A stretch of DNA of 64,000 nucleotides, taken from the NCBI GenBank assembly GCA_033961575.1, contig CM066735.1, positions 33,251,501 through 33,315,500 on the forward strand, read 5' to 3'. Of this stretch, positions 52,890 through 63,715 are shown in pieces. Every line of letters starts with the position of its first letter. Positions within the stretch are counted from its first letter, which is position 1. A program made the translations under genes and the position numbers. The stretch is from Aselliscus stoliczkanus. Lineage: Eukaryota > Chordata > Mammalia > Chiroptera > Hipposideridae. Under the pieces are notes generated by a model. That model saw only the letters and a list, made by a program, of their open reading frames with translations, made no database searches and was not told the DNA's origin.

Positions 52890-53052
52890 AAATTCCTATA
52901 TTTTTAGCTGAGCTGTCCTGCCACCTGTTGGCAGTTCAGCGGCAGCGTTACTCAGGCTGGGCATCGAACTGCTGTTGCTCAGAGCTCAGCTCACATTCTT
53001 GAGCGAGCTCTTAACCAACTCAGCCACTTGGGCGGTCCTCTTCTATATATTT
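52890..53052 (-). mobile_element. Class-C SINE
   Basis: Antisense, 'ttagctgagctgtcctgcc' to 'gccacttgggcggtcc'. Confidence 0.9.
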
Positions 53053-53071
53053 TGATAGTATTGGTAGTGTT

Positions 53072-53828
53072 GAAAGAATTGTGGCATTCACAAGACTTGG
53101 AAACAACCGAAATGCCCATCGGTAGATGACTGGATTAAGAAACTGTGGTACATTTATACAATGGAGTATTACTCCACTATAAAGAAGAATGAAATCGTTC
53201 CATTTGCAATGATATGGATGGACCTAGAGACTATTATGTTAAGTGAAATAAGTCAGTTGGAGAAAGACAAATACCATATGATCTCACTTATAAGTGGAAT
53301 CTGAAAAACTGAATGAATGAGCAATGTAGAGAAACTGTCTCAGAGATATAGAGGAAAAACAGAGTTGCTAGTTGGGAGGGGAGTGGGGATGAGGGAGAAG
53401 GGGAAGGGATTAGACAGCAAAAATAGGCAACTACAATATTGCCACAGGGATATGAAAGACAGTTTGGGGAATGTAATTAATAATGTTGTAAATATTTTGT
53501 GGGATGTCAGATGGTCACATGTCTTGTTGGGGAGACCATTTCATGGATGGAGTAGAGGCTTGATCACTGCACTGTATACCTGAAGCAGAGGTTGTATACC
53601 AACTGTAATTGAATATATATAGATAGTCACGGGATGTGGATTATACTGTGTAAGGGAGTCAGAAGAAGAGTGATAGATATATATGATATGGGGGGGAGGA
53701 GTGGGGTGGCGAATGGGGGAGGGGGTTTGTCACTTTGAGGGGTAAAAAGTATAACTATTGCACTGTGTTGTACACCTGAAACTAATAAAAAATTAATAAA
53801 TAAATAAAAAAAGAATTGTGGCATTCAA
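53072..53828 (+). mobile_element. Young 5'-truncated L1 with perfect target-site duplication
   Basis: The end of L1 ORF2 ('gtacatttatacaatggagt', 'aagacaaataccatatgatc') plus a full 3' UTR. 'aaagaattgtggcattca' lies on both sides, about 740 bases apart. Confidence 0.95.
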
Positions 53829-54408
53829 TACCATACACCACTATTAAAAAGTACATCCAAGTATGAAATGTATTGAAGTACTTAGTAATCAATGATGTTT
53901 TTTTCAAGTCACCGACAAAACAATAACTGATTATTACTTCAGAATGTATTATCTAAGAATATTATCTAAGAATTACCTAAGAATACATCACTGCTATGAA
54001 AAAATAAAGTTAACCTGATATCACCAGGTTACTAATTGAATGCATAAATGAGAAAAAGCTAAAGACAAAAAGATTTATGGTAAAAAGAAATTTTTACCAT
54101 TTTAGACTCCCAAACAACATGATAGAGAGCAGGTACTTTAAATGTCTGCACAAAGAATTACTACCGACTTTGTAATGAGAAATAAGTTTCCAAAATGAAG
54201 AAAATTCTGAAGTTGGGTGTTAGTTCATCATACATATCGTATATAGGGGAATATACATTTATTATTGTAATGTATAATGTAACTAAATTTTATATATATA
54301 ATTATATATTTAATACATAATATATGTAAACTATATTATCATCCAGGCATCGTGATCATTATAGAAGTTTTATTTCATCAGTAAATTAGGAATGTTTTTC
54401 TCAGTCAT
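53829..54408. other. Unassigned A/T-rich stretch
   Basis: TA-rich around 54,275-54,335. No gene or nameable element. Confidence 0.35.
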
Positions 54409-55225
54409 TAAGAAAAGAGTAATTTTGGGCTGGCTGAGTGGCGCGGTGGTTGAGCGCTGGCTTAGGAAGCCAACGGCCCCGGCTCAGGTCCCACATATGA
54501 GGGCCAGTGACACTGCCCTCAAAAAAAAAAAAAAAAAAAGAAAGTAATTTTGTTGAATCTGAAAAACTGAATGAACAAGCAAAGTAAACAGAAACAGACT
54601 CATAGAGAGGAAAAACAGGGTTGCTAGTTGGAAGGGGGGTGGGGATGAGGGAGAAGGGGAAGGGATTAGACAGCATAAATGGGTAACTACAATATTGCCA
54701 CAGGGATATGAAAGATAGTTCAGGTAAATATTTTGTGGGGTGTCAGGTGGTCACATGTCTTGTTAGGGAGACCACTTGATGGATGGAGTAGAGGCTTGAT
54801 CACTGCACTGTACACCTGAAGCTGATGTATAATATTGTATGCCAACTGTAATTGAATAAATAGATAGTCACGGGATGTGGAGTATACTGTGGAAGGGAGT
54901 CAAGGGAATTGTTAATAGATATGTATGATATGTGGGGGAGGGGTGGGGTGGCGAATTGGGGGAGGGGGGTTGTCACTTTGAGGGGTAAAAGTATAACTAT
55001 TGCACTGTGTTGTACACCTGAAACTAATTTTTAAAAAAAATGCTTATTGGGGCCGGCGGAGTGGCGCGGAGGTTAAGCGCTGGCCTGGGAAGCCAGCGGT
55101 CCCGGTTCCGTCCCACATATGAGGGCCAGTGACACTGCCCTCAAAAACAAACAAACAAACAAAAAAAACCCCCACTTATTTCATAATAAAAGAATTAAAA
55201 AAAAAAAAAAGAGAAGAGTAATTCT
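54409..55225 (+). mobile_element. Nested insertion: L1 3' end (54,543-55,048) with class-B SINEs at 54,427-54,540 and 55,051-55,165
   Basis: The L1 3' UTR is close to the one at 53.3-53.8 kb. Outer duplications are 'aagagtaattttg' at the left, 'aaagtaattttgttg' inside and 'agaagagtaattctctg' at the right. Confidence 0.88.
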
Positions 55226-55306
55226 CTGTTTTATTTAGTTTTAAGCAAGATACCTTGCAGATATGAGAGTCACAGAGGAATCCCCTATAGATAAGGCTGC
55301 TCTCAG

Positions 55307-55490
55307 GCCATTCACACATTTTTTTTTTTTTTTTTTTAGCTGTGCCATCCTGCCACCTGTTGGCAGCTCAACGGCAACTCAGCTTGGACTGGCATGGAAC
55401 CGCCAGTTGCTCAGAGCTCAGCTCGCACTCTTGAGCAAGCTCTTAACCAACTGAGCCACTCCACAGGCTCCATTCACACATTTTACAGGT
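55307..55490 (-). mobile_element. Class-C SINE with target-site duplication
   Basis: Antisense. 'ccattcacacattttt' and 'ccattcacacatttta' flank it. Confidence 0.92.
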
Positions 55491-56085
55491 TTATATTCTA
55501 AACTTTAGGGGTTCAAACTTGTCTTCAAGGAGTTCACATTCCAATTTAGATAAAATCTGACAAAATAAATATGATAAATGGCTTTAAAAACCTACTGATA
55601 AAAATGCTGAGATTATTGAAAGAATGGAAGATTATGTTAAGTTAATTGGACCAGGGTGGGCCTCATAAAGAAAATGGAATTTGAGGAGAGCCCTAGGGGA
55701 GGGGAAGGGTTTGAGCTTAGAGATGAGGGAAGCAATTCCTGGAAGAGAAAACACTTCCAAGCACAGAGATAGGAAACCAGTTTGATAGGAGTTCAGTTTG
55801 GCAGTTAATAATAAAAAATAAAGCTGAAAATGTATGGGCAGGGGGAGAGAAAGCTGATGATAATAGGTCTTAAATGCTAGGATAATAAATAAAATTTGAT
55901 TTTGTTTCTTCTTTTAGCAACATTTGTGGAATTCCTGCTGTATTCGAGGCACTTTTTTCAGCTGAAAATACAAAGATCACTACAACCCACTGTTGAGAAT
56001 TTAGGTAAGCTACTCCATGGTATTGCTGCCTCAGTATCCATTTTGTTTGCAAGTGGCCTGCAAGGACCTTACACTGATAATAGCC
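55491..56085. other. Unassigned, probably ancient repeat
   Basis: 55,640-55,830 ('gaggagagccctaggggagg', 'aattcctggaagagaaaaca') resembles common old mammalian repeat text. No gene. Confidence 0.3.
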
Positions 56086-56545
56086 CCTCCTGCAAACACA
56101 TGCCCTGGATAGCAGTTGTAGAGTCACAAGGTGATGTAAGTTCCTGATATGATTTCACCAACAGCCCTTGTGATCAATAATCTCCTTTGCATACCAAGGC
56201 CTGTACACCTGATGTACTCCTTAGATAAGACCCCTCTGGGGCTTACCCAAACCCAGCACTTTTGGTTTGAATTTGCCAGTCTTGCCTTCATCCAGGAATG
56301 CCAAAGCACTCCACTAAGGGACCCTAAAAAAAAATACAGGCATGTGTCCCAAGTCCCATCTGTGTCTGTTTCTGCCTCCATTCTGTTGACCTCTGCATGT
56401 AAGCCCCCCAGACATGCCATGTATTTCCTCCAGGAGCCATGAATAATAAACTTCTCTATTCCAATTTATCTGTAGTCAGCTGTTGAACTAAGGCTCACCC
56501 TTGGCTCACAATTCAGTACTCACTTCACAAATGCTAATTTGACAA
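56086..56545 (+). mobile_element. Possible LTR relic
   Basis: C-rich upstream half, then 'gaataataaacttctctatt' resembling an LTR polyadenylation signal, and a terminal 'ggctcacaattcagtact'. No internal viral genes. Confidence 0.4.
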
Positions 56546-57640
56546 AGTCCGAACTCCACACCCTGCCTTCAGGGAATTTACAGATGCTGAGAGGAAGAGA
56601 AGAGTAGTCAGTTAACAGATCACTGTAATGCAGTGAGTCAAGTACTTAGAAGTATGGAAATGGTGCTGAGAGCAAAAAGTGGGCATCTAATACAATTGAT
56701 AGGGGTATCAAAATCAGGAAATGTTTCTTTAAAATCAGGGACATTTCTTTTTTTTTTTCTTTTTTTCTCTCTGTGCCTTTATTTGTCAGATACAGAAAGC
56801 AGGGAGGGCAGGGGAACGGGACATTTCTTGAAGGATGAATTGATAGTGAGGAAAAGATGAAAGAAAGGATATTGCAAGTAGAAGTGTAGCTTGAGGAACA
56901 ACAGAGATGAAGAATCAACTGACTTTAAGTAATGGTAATAATAATAACTCTAGCTACTATCTATTTAGCTACTATGTGCTAGGGATTGTTATAATAAGTT
57001 AAGTACCATTACTAGCTCCATCTTACAGGTCTGGAAGTGTAGGGAGGCTTAGAGAGGGTAAGTGACTTACCAATGATCACCAGGGAGCAAGCTATGTGTC
57101 CAGTATTCAAATCCAGGAAGTCCAAAACAGTCTTAATTCTTTCTGATTCCCTCTGGGAGGGGAGGGGAGAAGTGACAGATGATGCTAAAGAGGTGTATTT
57201 TGTAAGGTGCCATTTTATTAAAATTATGGGAGTTCTCACTGTCTTGAAGGCTACAAGGACAGTTAAGAATTTTAATCATGGTGTGACATGTTTAGATTTA
57301 GTTTAGAAAAATCAGATGATAAAACAAAATTGGACTTTTCAAAACTGGAACTGGAGGCTGCAGTGATCAATTAAGGTGCTGAAGTCATGTTGGAGAGATA
57401 TAACGGTTAGTAGAGTAACAGATGAAGAGAAGGGAGCATATTTAAACACAAATGTTTCAAGGTAGAAATGAGTTATAGGAAACCAGCTAGAACTAAACAT
57501 TAGGGCACTGTGTTTAGAAATTCACATCGAAAACAGTAACATGTATATTTCATAGCACACAGTATCATACATAGTAAACATCTAATACAATTCTAATTTT
57601 GAGAACACGGGAGGGATATCTGAATGGAAGGAATTGAAGT
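56546..57640. other. Mostly unassigned, with a MIR-type relic
   Basis: A MIR or MIR3 relic lies at about 56,930-57,115 ('gagggtaagtgacttaccaa'). No gene. Confidence 0.4.
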
Positions 57641-58300
57641 GTTTACTTTTAGAAGTTTATTCATTCATTAATCAAATATTTCTGGGGAACTGACTATAGT
57701 CACTGGGCTCACAGCTGTGATCAAAGCAAAGTCCTTGTTCTCATGGAACTTATATTCTAATGAAGACAAGCAGACACTAAACAAATAACAAAGTAAATAT
57801 ATGTCATATCACATGACATTAGGGAAAGAGAATATGGGTTAGGGTGACATATTTCTTTGTTGTTTTTTTTTGGTATTGCATTTTTATATAAAAGATCATG
57901 AGGGTCGGCCGAGTGCCTCAGTTGGTTTAGAGCTCGCTCAAGAATGAGCTGAGCTGCCAACAGGTAGCAGGATGGCTCAGCTAACAAAACAAAACAAAAC
58001 AAAACAAAGGATCATGAAGGAAGGCCTTTCTGATGACTTGTATGATATTGTTAACGGAGAACTAGGTTACAGAGATAAGCTGTGCATAAGCACTGAGATG
58101 TGAGCTTGAATCGTCTGCAGGACAGCTAAGGTGATTCCATGGAGGCATTTGGACACCATTTGTGAAAGGAACAGTGATTGATTTATGCCAGAGATAAACA
58201 GTGAAAAGGGAGCATGGTGTCATTGAAACCAAGTTAAATCCATTCTGTGATTTGACCTCCAGTGAGATAACTGAGATCAGGACCAAAATGTTTCACGGAC
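57641..58300. mobile_element. Ancient interspersed repeat cut by a truncated class-C SINE
   Basis: 'ttcattaatcaaatatttct', 'gttctcatggaacttatatt' and 'aaggcctttctgatgact' follow a common mammalian repeat. The SINE is at 57,902-57,995 with 'gatcatga' duplicated. Confidence 0.5.
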
Positions 58301-59165
58301 TTGAGAAGAAGAAAGTCACTAGGGACCTTTCCCAGAATGTATGGGGAACCGTGTGTTGGAATTAGATGGGAGGGCAGGAAACAGCCACCTTTTCAAGAAA
58401 GTTGGCTGCACAAGAAAGTTGGTCTCTAGAAAGCACAATAGGGTCTATGATTCACTTTTTGGGGGGGTGGGAGGTGGGGGAATAGATCAGTTTTGAGGAA
58501 CATTCTGGGGAAGAAAGGGTGTAATTGTTGGATCAAAGTTCTTGAGGTAGAGATAAACTGTACCCAAGAGAGGAATCTCTTGGTGAAAGTCTAGAGATGT
58601 TGCAGATGTAGAAGTCTGTAATTTGAAGGCAGAGTCTGACTTTGAAGTTTGATTATCTCCATTTCCTCATGGAAGAGGAATTGTCCCTTGCTGTGAGTTG
58701 GAAAAGGAAGTTAAGAAGTTTGAGGAAACTTGAGGTCATTAAAATTTGAAATATAGCTGTGTCAGAATTGGAGAGACCTAAGAGTAAGCAGGGAAGTACT
58801 GTGCAGAGAGCCCTGCTAAAGCTGGAGATGGGACTCCACAAAAGTGGAGATTTTGTGCCGAGGGCAAAGCTGGCTTTCAGTTAAGCAAAAAAGGCAGAAC
58901 AGAATGAGAAGGGCCAAGACAGCAGGACACTTGAGGAAAGAATTGGGAAGCAGGGCAGAGGTTGCTTAAGGGTGTCAGAAGTCCATGACTTTGGGGGTTT
59001 AAGAAAGAGGCAAAAAATAGAGAATTGGAAGAACTTACATTTTGAATAGATCAAGGGTGGTAAGAGAACATTAGCTGGTCTCAATTTGTAAAAGGTACCT
59101 TTACCAAAACGCTTTTCATAGCTATTAAATCTGGTAAGTGAAAATGGGCAACAGGGTAGGAAGAC
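58301..59165. other. Unassigned non-coding stretch
   Basis: Purine-rich and possibly the continuation of the same ancient repeat. No gene. Confidence 0.3.
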
Positions 59166-59268
59166 TTTTCTTTTCTTTTTTTAGCTGAGCCATCCTAAGC
59201 TACCTGTTGGAAGCTTAGCGGCAGCTCAGCTTGGGCTTGGCATCGAACTGCTGTTGCTCATAGAAAGA
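59166..59268 (-). mobile_element. Truncated class-C SINE
   Basis: Antisense body only. The head is missing after 'gaactgctgttgctca'. Confidence 0.88.
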
Positions 59269-59605
59269 CTTACTTTTTACTTGACATCCTGCTGTAATTT
59301 TAGAAAAAAAATTTTATATCATGAAAATGTATTGTTATTATTAAAAAGCTAGATAAAGTATGTGTTAATAGGGTATATAGTTATCTAGAGTACATATTTA
59401 TCCATAAAAGCATTAATAATTATAGTGAGATTTTACTGTTGGAAGGGGAACTAACCCCATTTTCCACTGTATGCACCCATATTAACCTACAAGTTGAGAC
59501 TTCCTGAAACCCCTTCATTTGCTTTTACTCCACTCTGAATCACTTAGGGCTGAATGTGATGCCAAAATATTTCTGTGAGGAAAAAAGAAAATCAAGAAAA
59601 TGAAT
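59269..59605. other. Unassigned non-coding stretch
   Basis: No gene or nameable element. Confidence 0.3.
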
Positions 59606-59815
59606 TGAGGGGGTGACCGATTAGCTCAGTAGATGAAAGCATGGTGCTGATAACACCAAGGCTGCTGGTTTGATCCCTGCATGGGCCACTGTGAATTGCG
59701 CCCTCCCTAAAAGAGTCAACTATGCCATTGTGGCATGAAAGCAATGTGTAACCAATGACCATGGCTGTTCTCCCTCACCAAAAAAATAATTAAAATTAAA
59801 AATAAATAAATAAAA
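59606..59815 (+). mobile_element. tRNA-Ile-derived SINE
   Basis: Head 'gattagctcagtagatgaaa', 'catggtgctgataacacc' and 'ggtttgatccctgcatgg' follow a tRNA-Ile plan with anticodon GAT. The body and A-rich tail show it is a SINE, distinct from classes A-D. Confidence 0.85.
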
Positions 59816-61545
59816 GAAAATGCATTGAATACAGCATAGATCTGCTATTTAATTGTTATGAAATCTTTTTGAGGATCATTGAGGAGGACTCTAGGAGCTA
59901 AAAAAGCTGACAGAGTAAAGGTAACAGAGCATTCCCACTAAATGAGCTGTAAGTCTAAACCACTCTAAGGGGTTGATCTGGAAAAATTCCAAAGTCAACT
60001 GTTTATCTTACCTATCCTTTCACTGTCTTACTTGACACTAACTGAATCAAATAAATACATGTGATTTTATCTAAAGCATGCAAGAAAACAAAGAGGGACA
60101 CAAGAAAAGGAGGTTTTGCCTTAATAATTTTATTGCCTAAGTCTCTAGTGCCTTTACCCAGTTGTCAAGTTGTTTTGTTGCAAGACATATAGAAAATATG
60201 CAAATATTCAGGACAGTGAGTATTATGCCACTGAATTTGAAAGTAGTGCTTGTTACTACAGCCCTTGGTCATGCAAGATCTTGGAAAATTATCTCAATGT
60301 TTATCTTGTGTTGGTTCGTATACTATCTCTGAATTCCAAAATGTGGCTTTTACACATTCTTCAAAGAACTGTAGCCGGAATGCAGGACTAGTGTAAACAC
60401 TGAGAAAATGGATGCTGTAAGCTGAGCAGTTCTTTAAAAGATCAGCCTAATTTTGTAAAGGATCGCTATTATTAAATGGCTTACATGGCCTTTACTGAAA
60501 TTTCCCTTTGGTTTACAAATTTGGTTTGTAGGTAAAAATTTTCCTTCACTTGGAGAATTCAAATTTCATGTTTACTTGCAATTGTTATGTTTTATGGCAG
60601 GTGGTTTGTGGAGAAAGGCAATAAAACCTGCAGCTAAGGGCTTTTATTCACAGTTATGTAAGGTATCTTTCTCTGTATATGCAGGAATTCCCTTGCTATT
60701 GTGAAATGCCTCCTCTCCTCTTTGTTATTTGTGAAGGAGTGCCGGGACATCTTGAACTTCTCCACTCCTCCTCAACACAGATTTTACCATAATTTATTTA
60801 TATGTGAGACTGAAATGCATTATTAACACACAACAAAGAATTTTTTAACATAGAAAATACTTTTAAAGCATGTTTAGTCCCTACTAATTGTCTGCTCAAA
60901 AACTTCATATTGTTCTTTTTGGCTCCTTCCACCAAAATTTGTTTTTCATATTTTCATAGCAAAGAGTAATTTGTTACAGATACAGGCATAGAGAACTTGG
61001 CTTTTCGTCTTAATCCTTGTGATAAACGCTTATTACTGAATTGCTCTTCCTTCTTTTCATGTCCTACTCAGGGCTTTCACTGGGTTTGTAAAGTACATAT
61101 TAAACAATAGATATAGCAACCATTCTTTCCTTTGAATGAATAGTGCTATAAAAACTACAATCTAGAGGCCAACTGAACAAGCTAATTTAGCAATTGCTTG
61201 TGTATGTTAACCAGCTGAGGAATATTTCTATGGCTTTTTTTTTTTTCAAGGAAGATATATTTTATGTCTTAAAGAGCTTAAAATAATTACAATGGAGTGC
61301 CAAATTTATTTTTAGTATGAAATAACTTAAACTTGAGCAGTGTTTGAAGTTAAATGATTTAAGCAGTGTCACTGGTGATAATGGTGGTATAAAATCATTG
61401 GCCTTTTAAATCACATTTCCCCCACACCCCCAACCTTCAAAAGGGTGGAGCAAAATTCTACTCAGGATTTATCCTTAAAGATGCAACCATCAAGACCAAT
61501 TCTATGAGTGAGGCTGGAAAGCTGCCATGCCATTAATATTAACTT
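59816..61545. other. Unassigned, SINE-poor A/T-rich stretch downstream of APELA
   Basis: 1.7 kb without recognised SINEs. It could contain APELA 3' sequence on the minus strand, but no exon is identifiable. Confidence 0.35.
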
Positions 61546-61682
61546 GATTTTTTTGTTTGTTTGTTTGTTTCTGAGGGCAGTGTCACTGGCCCTCACATGT
61601 GGGACCCGAACGGGGGCCGCTGGCGTCCCAAGCCAGCGCTTAACCACCATGCCACTCGGCCGGCCCTTAAGTTGATTTTTTT
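61546..61682 (-). mobile_element. Class-B SINE, about 0.5 kb 3' of the APELA stop
   Basis: Antisense. 'taacttgatttttt' and 'taagttgatttttt' flank it. Confidence 0.92.
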
Positions 61683-62189
61683 TCTATTAAAAGAAATATT
61701 TTCAGGAGAAGTAAACTGCATATTGAGGCTAGCACATCATTCACATGGTATTGTTGGGCCAATATGTCCAAATGCTTTCAAGCACACAGCATTAGTGAGG
61801 AGTGTTCTTGTTCTGGATAACACAGGGAGCTAGTCAGTGTTTTCCAAAACACATGTTTGAAGATACTTTCATAATTATGTTCTCATGGTACCAGATGTTT
61901 TAATTATGGTAACTGTCAAACACATACAATAGTATTAATCCCCATATAACTATCACTTAGATTCAACAATTATTAAGATTTCCCTACATTTTCCTCATCG
62001 ATTCTCTTAAATTATTTAAGTGATTCCCTTCATGTCACTTCACTGTTACATCTGTTGGTATACACCCCTTAAACTGACATTACCAGAAAACCATTGTCAC
62101 ATATTACAAAATCTGAATAGACACTCTTGGGTATATCCAACCTGGAATAATGCCCAAATGGGGGAAAGCTATTTTCTGTCAGAAATACC
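61683..62189 (-). other. Region immediately 3' of the APELA coding sequence
   Basis: Likely APELA 3' UTR or intron on the minus strand. No certain polyadenylation signal. Confidence 0.4.
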
Positions 62190-62278
62190 TCAGGGGAAGG
62201 GCACTCGTGAATGGAGAGGCATGCATCTCCTCTGATGGCAGCTGAGTCTGTGCAGTTTCCTTCTCATTGCCAAATTAG
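62190..62278 (-). other. APELA: APELA coding exon 2 (mature hormone)
   Basis: This exon holds 89 coding bases after the acceptor AG at 62,280-62,279, preceded by a pyrimidine run ('cttctttttt'). It encodes the receptor-binding C-terminus including Cys39, Arg42-Arg43, Cys44 and the invariant final HSRVPFP, then TGA at 62,192-62,190. The two small exons are too short to stand out as open frames. Confidence 0.93.
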
Positions 62279-63715
62279 CTGAGGAAAAAAGAAGAAATAC
62301 TAGGAGATAGGAGCCTTTTTCAGGAAATTAAATGTTGCTTAATCTGGAGGATACAGGTGATATATAGCATTCAAGCTATACCGTGATTATTTGCTATTTG
62401 TTTAGAGGTAATTATGATATAAAAAATTAATGTGATGCAAATGCACAAGGTATATTCCTAACAGTTCATGTTAATAGCAAGATCTAATAGTAATATCCTC
62501 CTCCTTCGACATGACTTCTTCCTAAATGCTCATAGATCTTTTATTTTATGTACTGAATTAATAAAAAATATCGTACAAGAACATTGTCCAAAGTGTTCTA
62601 GATTTCAGAAAAATCAAAATGGTTTGAATAGCAATTGCTATAAATAGTAAGAAGGAATGCTTTCTGAGTTGCTAATTTGGAACTTTTTTTTTTCTTATTT
62701 ATGTAAAAGGGCACACCAGGGGACTCCATTTGAAATAACTTCAGTGATCAGACTTCTGATTAACCAAAAGGCAGAAACTGAATTTTTAACTAATTATGCA
62801 CCATTTTCTGTTCTAAATGGAGAAGTATATTATCAAGTAAATAATCTTACATATTTGGATATATGTATAATCACCTTTTTATTTAAATTTTTTTTTCCCC
62901 GAGTCAGAGAACTTTTTTACTTGCCAGTGCTTTGAAATCTTAATATTTTGTTTTAAAAATAAAAGCACATTAGAATAACTGATTACTGAATTTCAGTTGG
63001 ATAAGAACAACACAACTGATACCATCTTTGAAAAATAAATATTATTGATCTTAACCATACATATTTTTGACATTTTTTGGCTTTATAAGCACAACACTAA
63101 AAATTGTGCTTTTTAAAAGTGACACATCTAATTATATTATATAACTAGAAATCATAGCTATTGACCTCTTTTAAGATTTCATCTACAATTTGTCACGTTA
63201 TGATTTTTATATGTTGTTAATTCAGTTAATGTTTCCCAGTCCAGCCAGCAACATACTCTTTTAATACACTGTTTTAGATTTTGCACTGTACCTAAAAATC
63301 TGTAAGTTTGTTTACCTCTGTAATGAACACACCAAACATTTTCATTTCAGTTTACTTATAAGGACAACACATCTACAATAGCTAAGGGATCAATATTCTT
63401 TGAAATTAGAAAAATAGTGGTAAAATATGTATCATCATTTTAATATCCAGCTATTTTAAAAAATATCCAAATAATAGACTAACAGTATCGCTAGCATACT
63501 TCTGAAATCCTATTCACTTACCCTTCTACCCCCAATCACTGAGGTGTTTTCAACATAAACACAATCATGCTTAGAGGCCCACAGACACAAACAGGCATTA
63601 AAAAACAAGTTCCTCGGTACAAATGTACCAAAATCTTACCTGGTCTCTGTCCATTGATAAGAAGAAGAATCATCATAAAAATAAAAAATACAAAAAAGAA
63701 TTGTTGAAATCTCAT
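62190..63715 (-). CDS. APELA: APELA (ELABELA/Toddler), apelin receptor early endogenous ligand, 54 aa, two coding exons
   Basis: Secreted peptide hormone precursor for the apelin receptor APLNR, active in gastrulation, heart and placental development. Exon 1 (63,715-63,640) encodes the signal peptide beginning MRFQQFFF and ending with GQRP at residue 25, then breaks after the first base of codon 26 at CAG|GTAAGA. Exon 2 (62,278-62,190) follows an acceptor 'ttttttcctcag' and encodes residues 26-54, ending CMPLHSRVPFP and stop. Phase, total length (54 residues) and both cysteines (Cys39, Cys44) match the vertebrate family as I know it, as do the dibasic sites (Arg31-Arg32 and Arg42-Arg43). Signal cleavage is expected after Gly22. 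The intron is 1,361 bp. The start has A at -3, and no in-frame ATG lies upstream. The gene sits next to the TRIM60/61/75 cluster, as in human 4q32.3. Residues 35-38 differ from the human peptide. Confidence 0.95.
62279..63639 (-). other. APELA intron
   Basis: This is the GT-AG intron inferred from the two recognised APELA exons. It is A/T-rich and contains no SINE of the families so common elsewhere in the window. I see no further exon or RNA gene in it. Confidence 0.8.
63640..63715 (-). other. APELA: APELA coding exon 1 (signal peptide)
   Basis: This exon holds 76 coding bases from ATG to the donor CCAG|GTAAGA (GT at 63,639-63,638). It encodes a hydrophobic 22-residue signal sequence, the predicted cleavage site Gly22|Gln23 and residues 23-25. 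The exon ends in phase 1. Confidence 0.92.

Noticed and set aside
59606..59690. Possible tRNA-Ile gene
   Set aside because: The stems are mismatched and the unit continues into a SINE body and A-rich tail.
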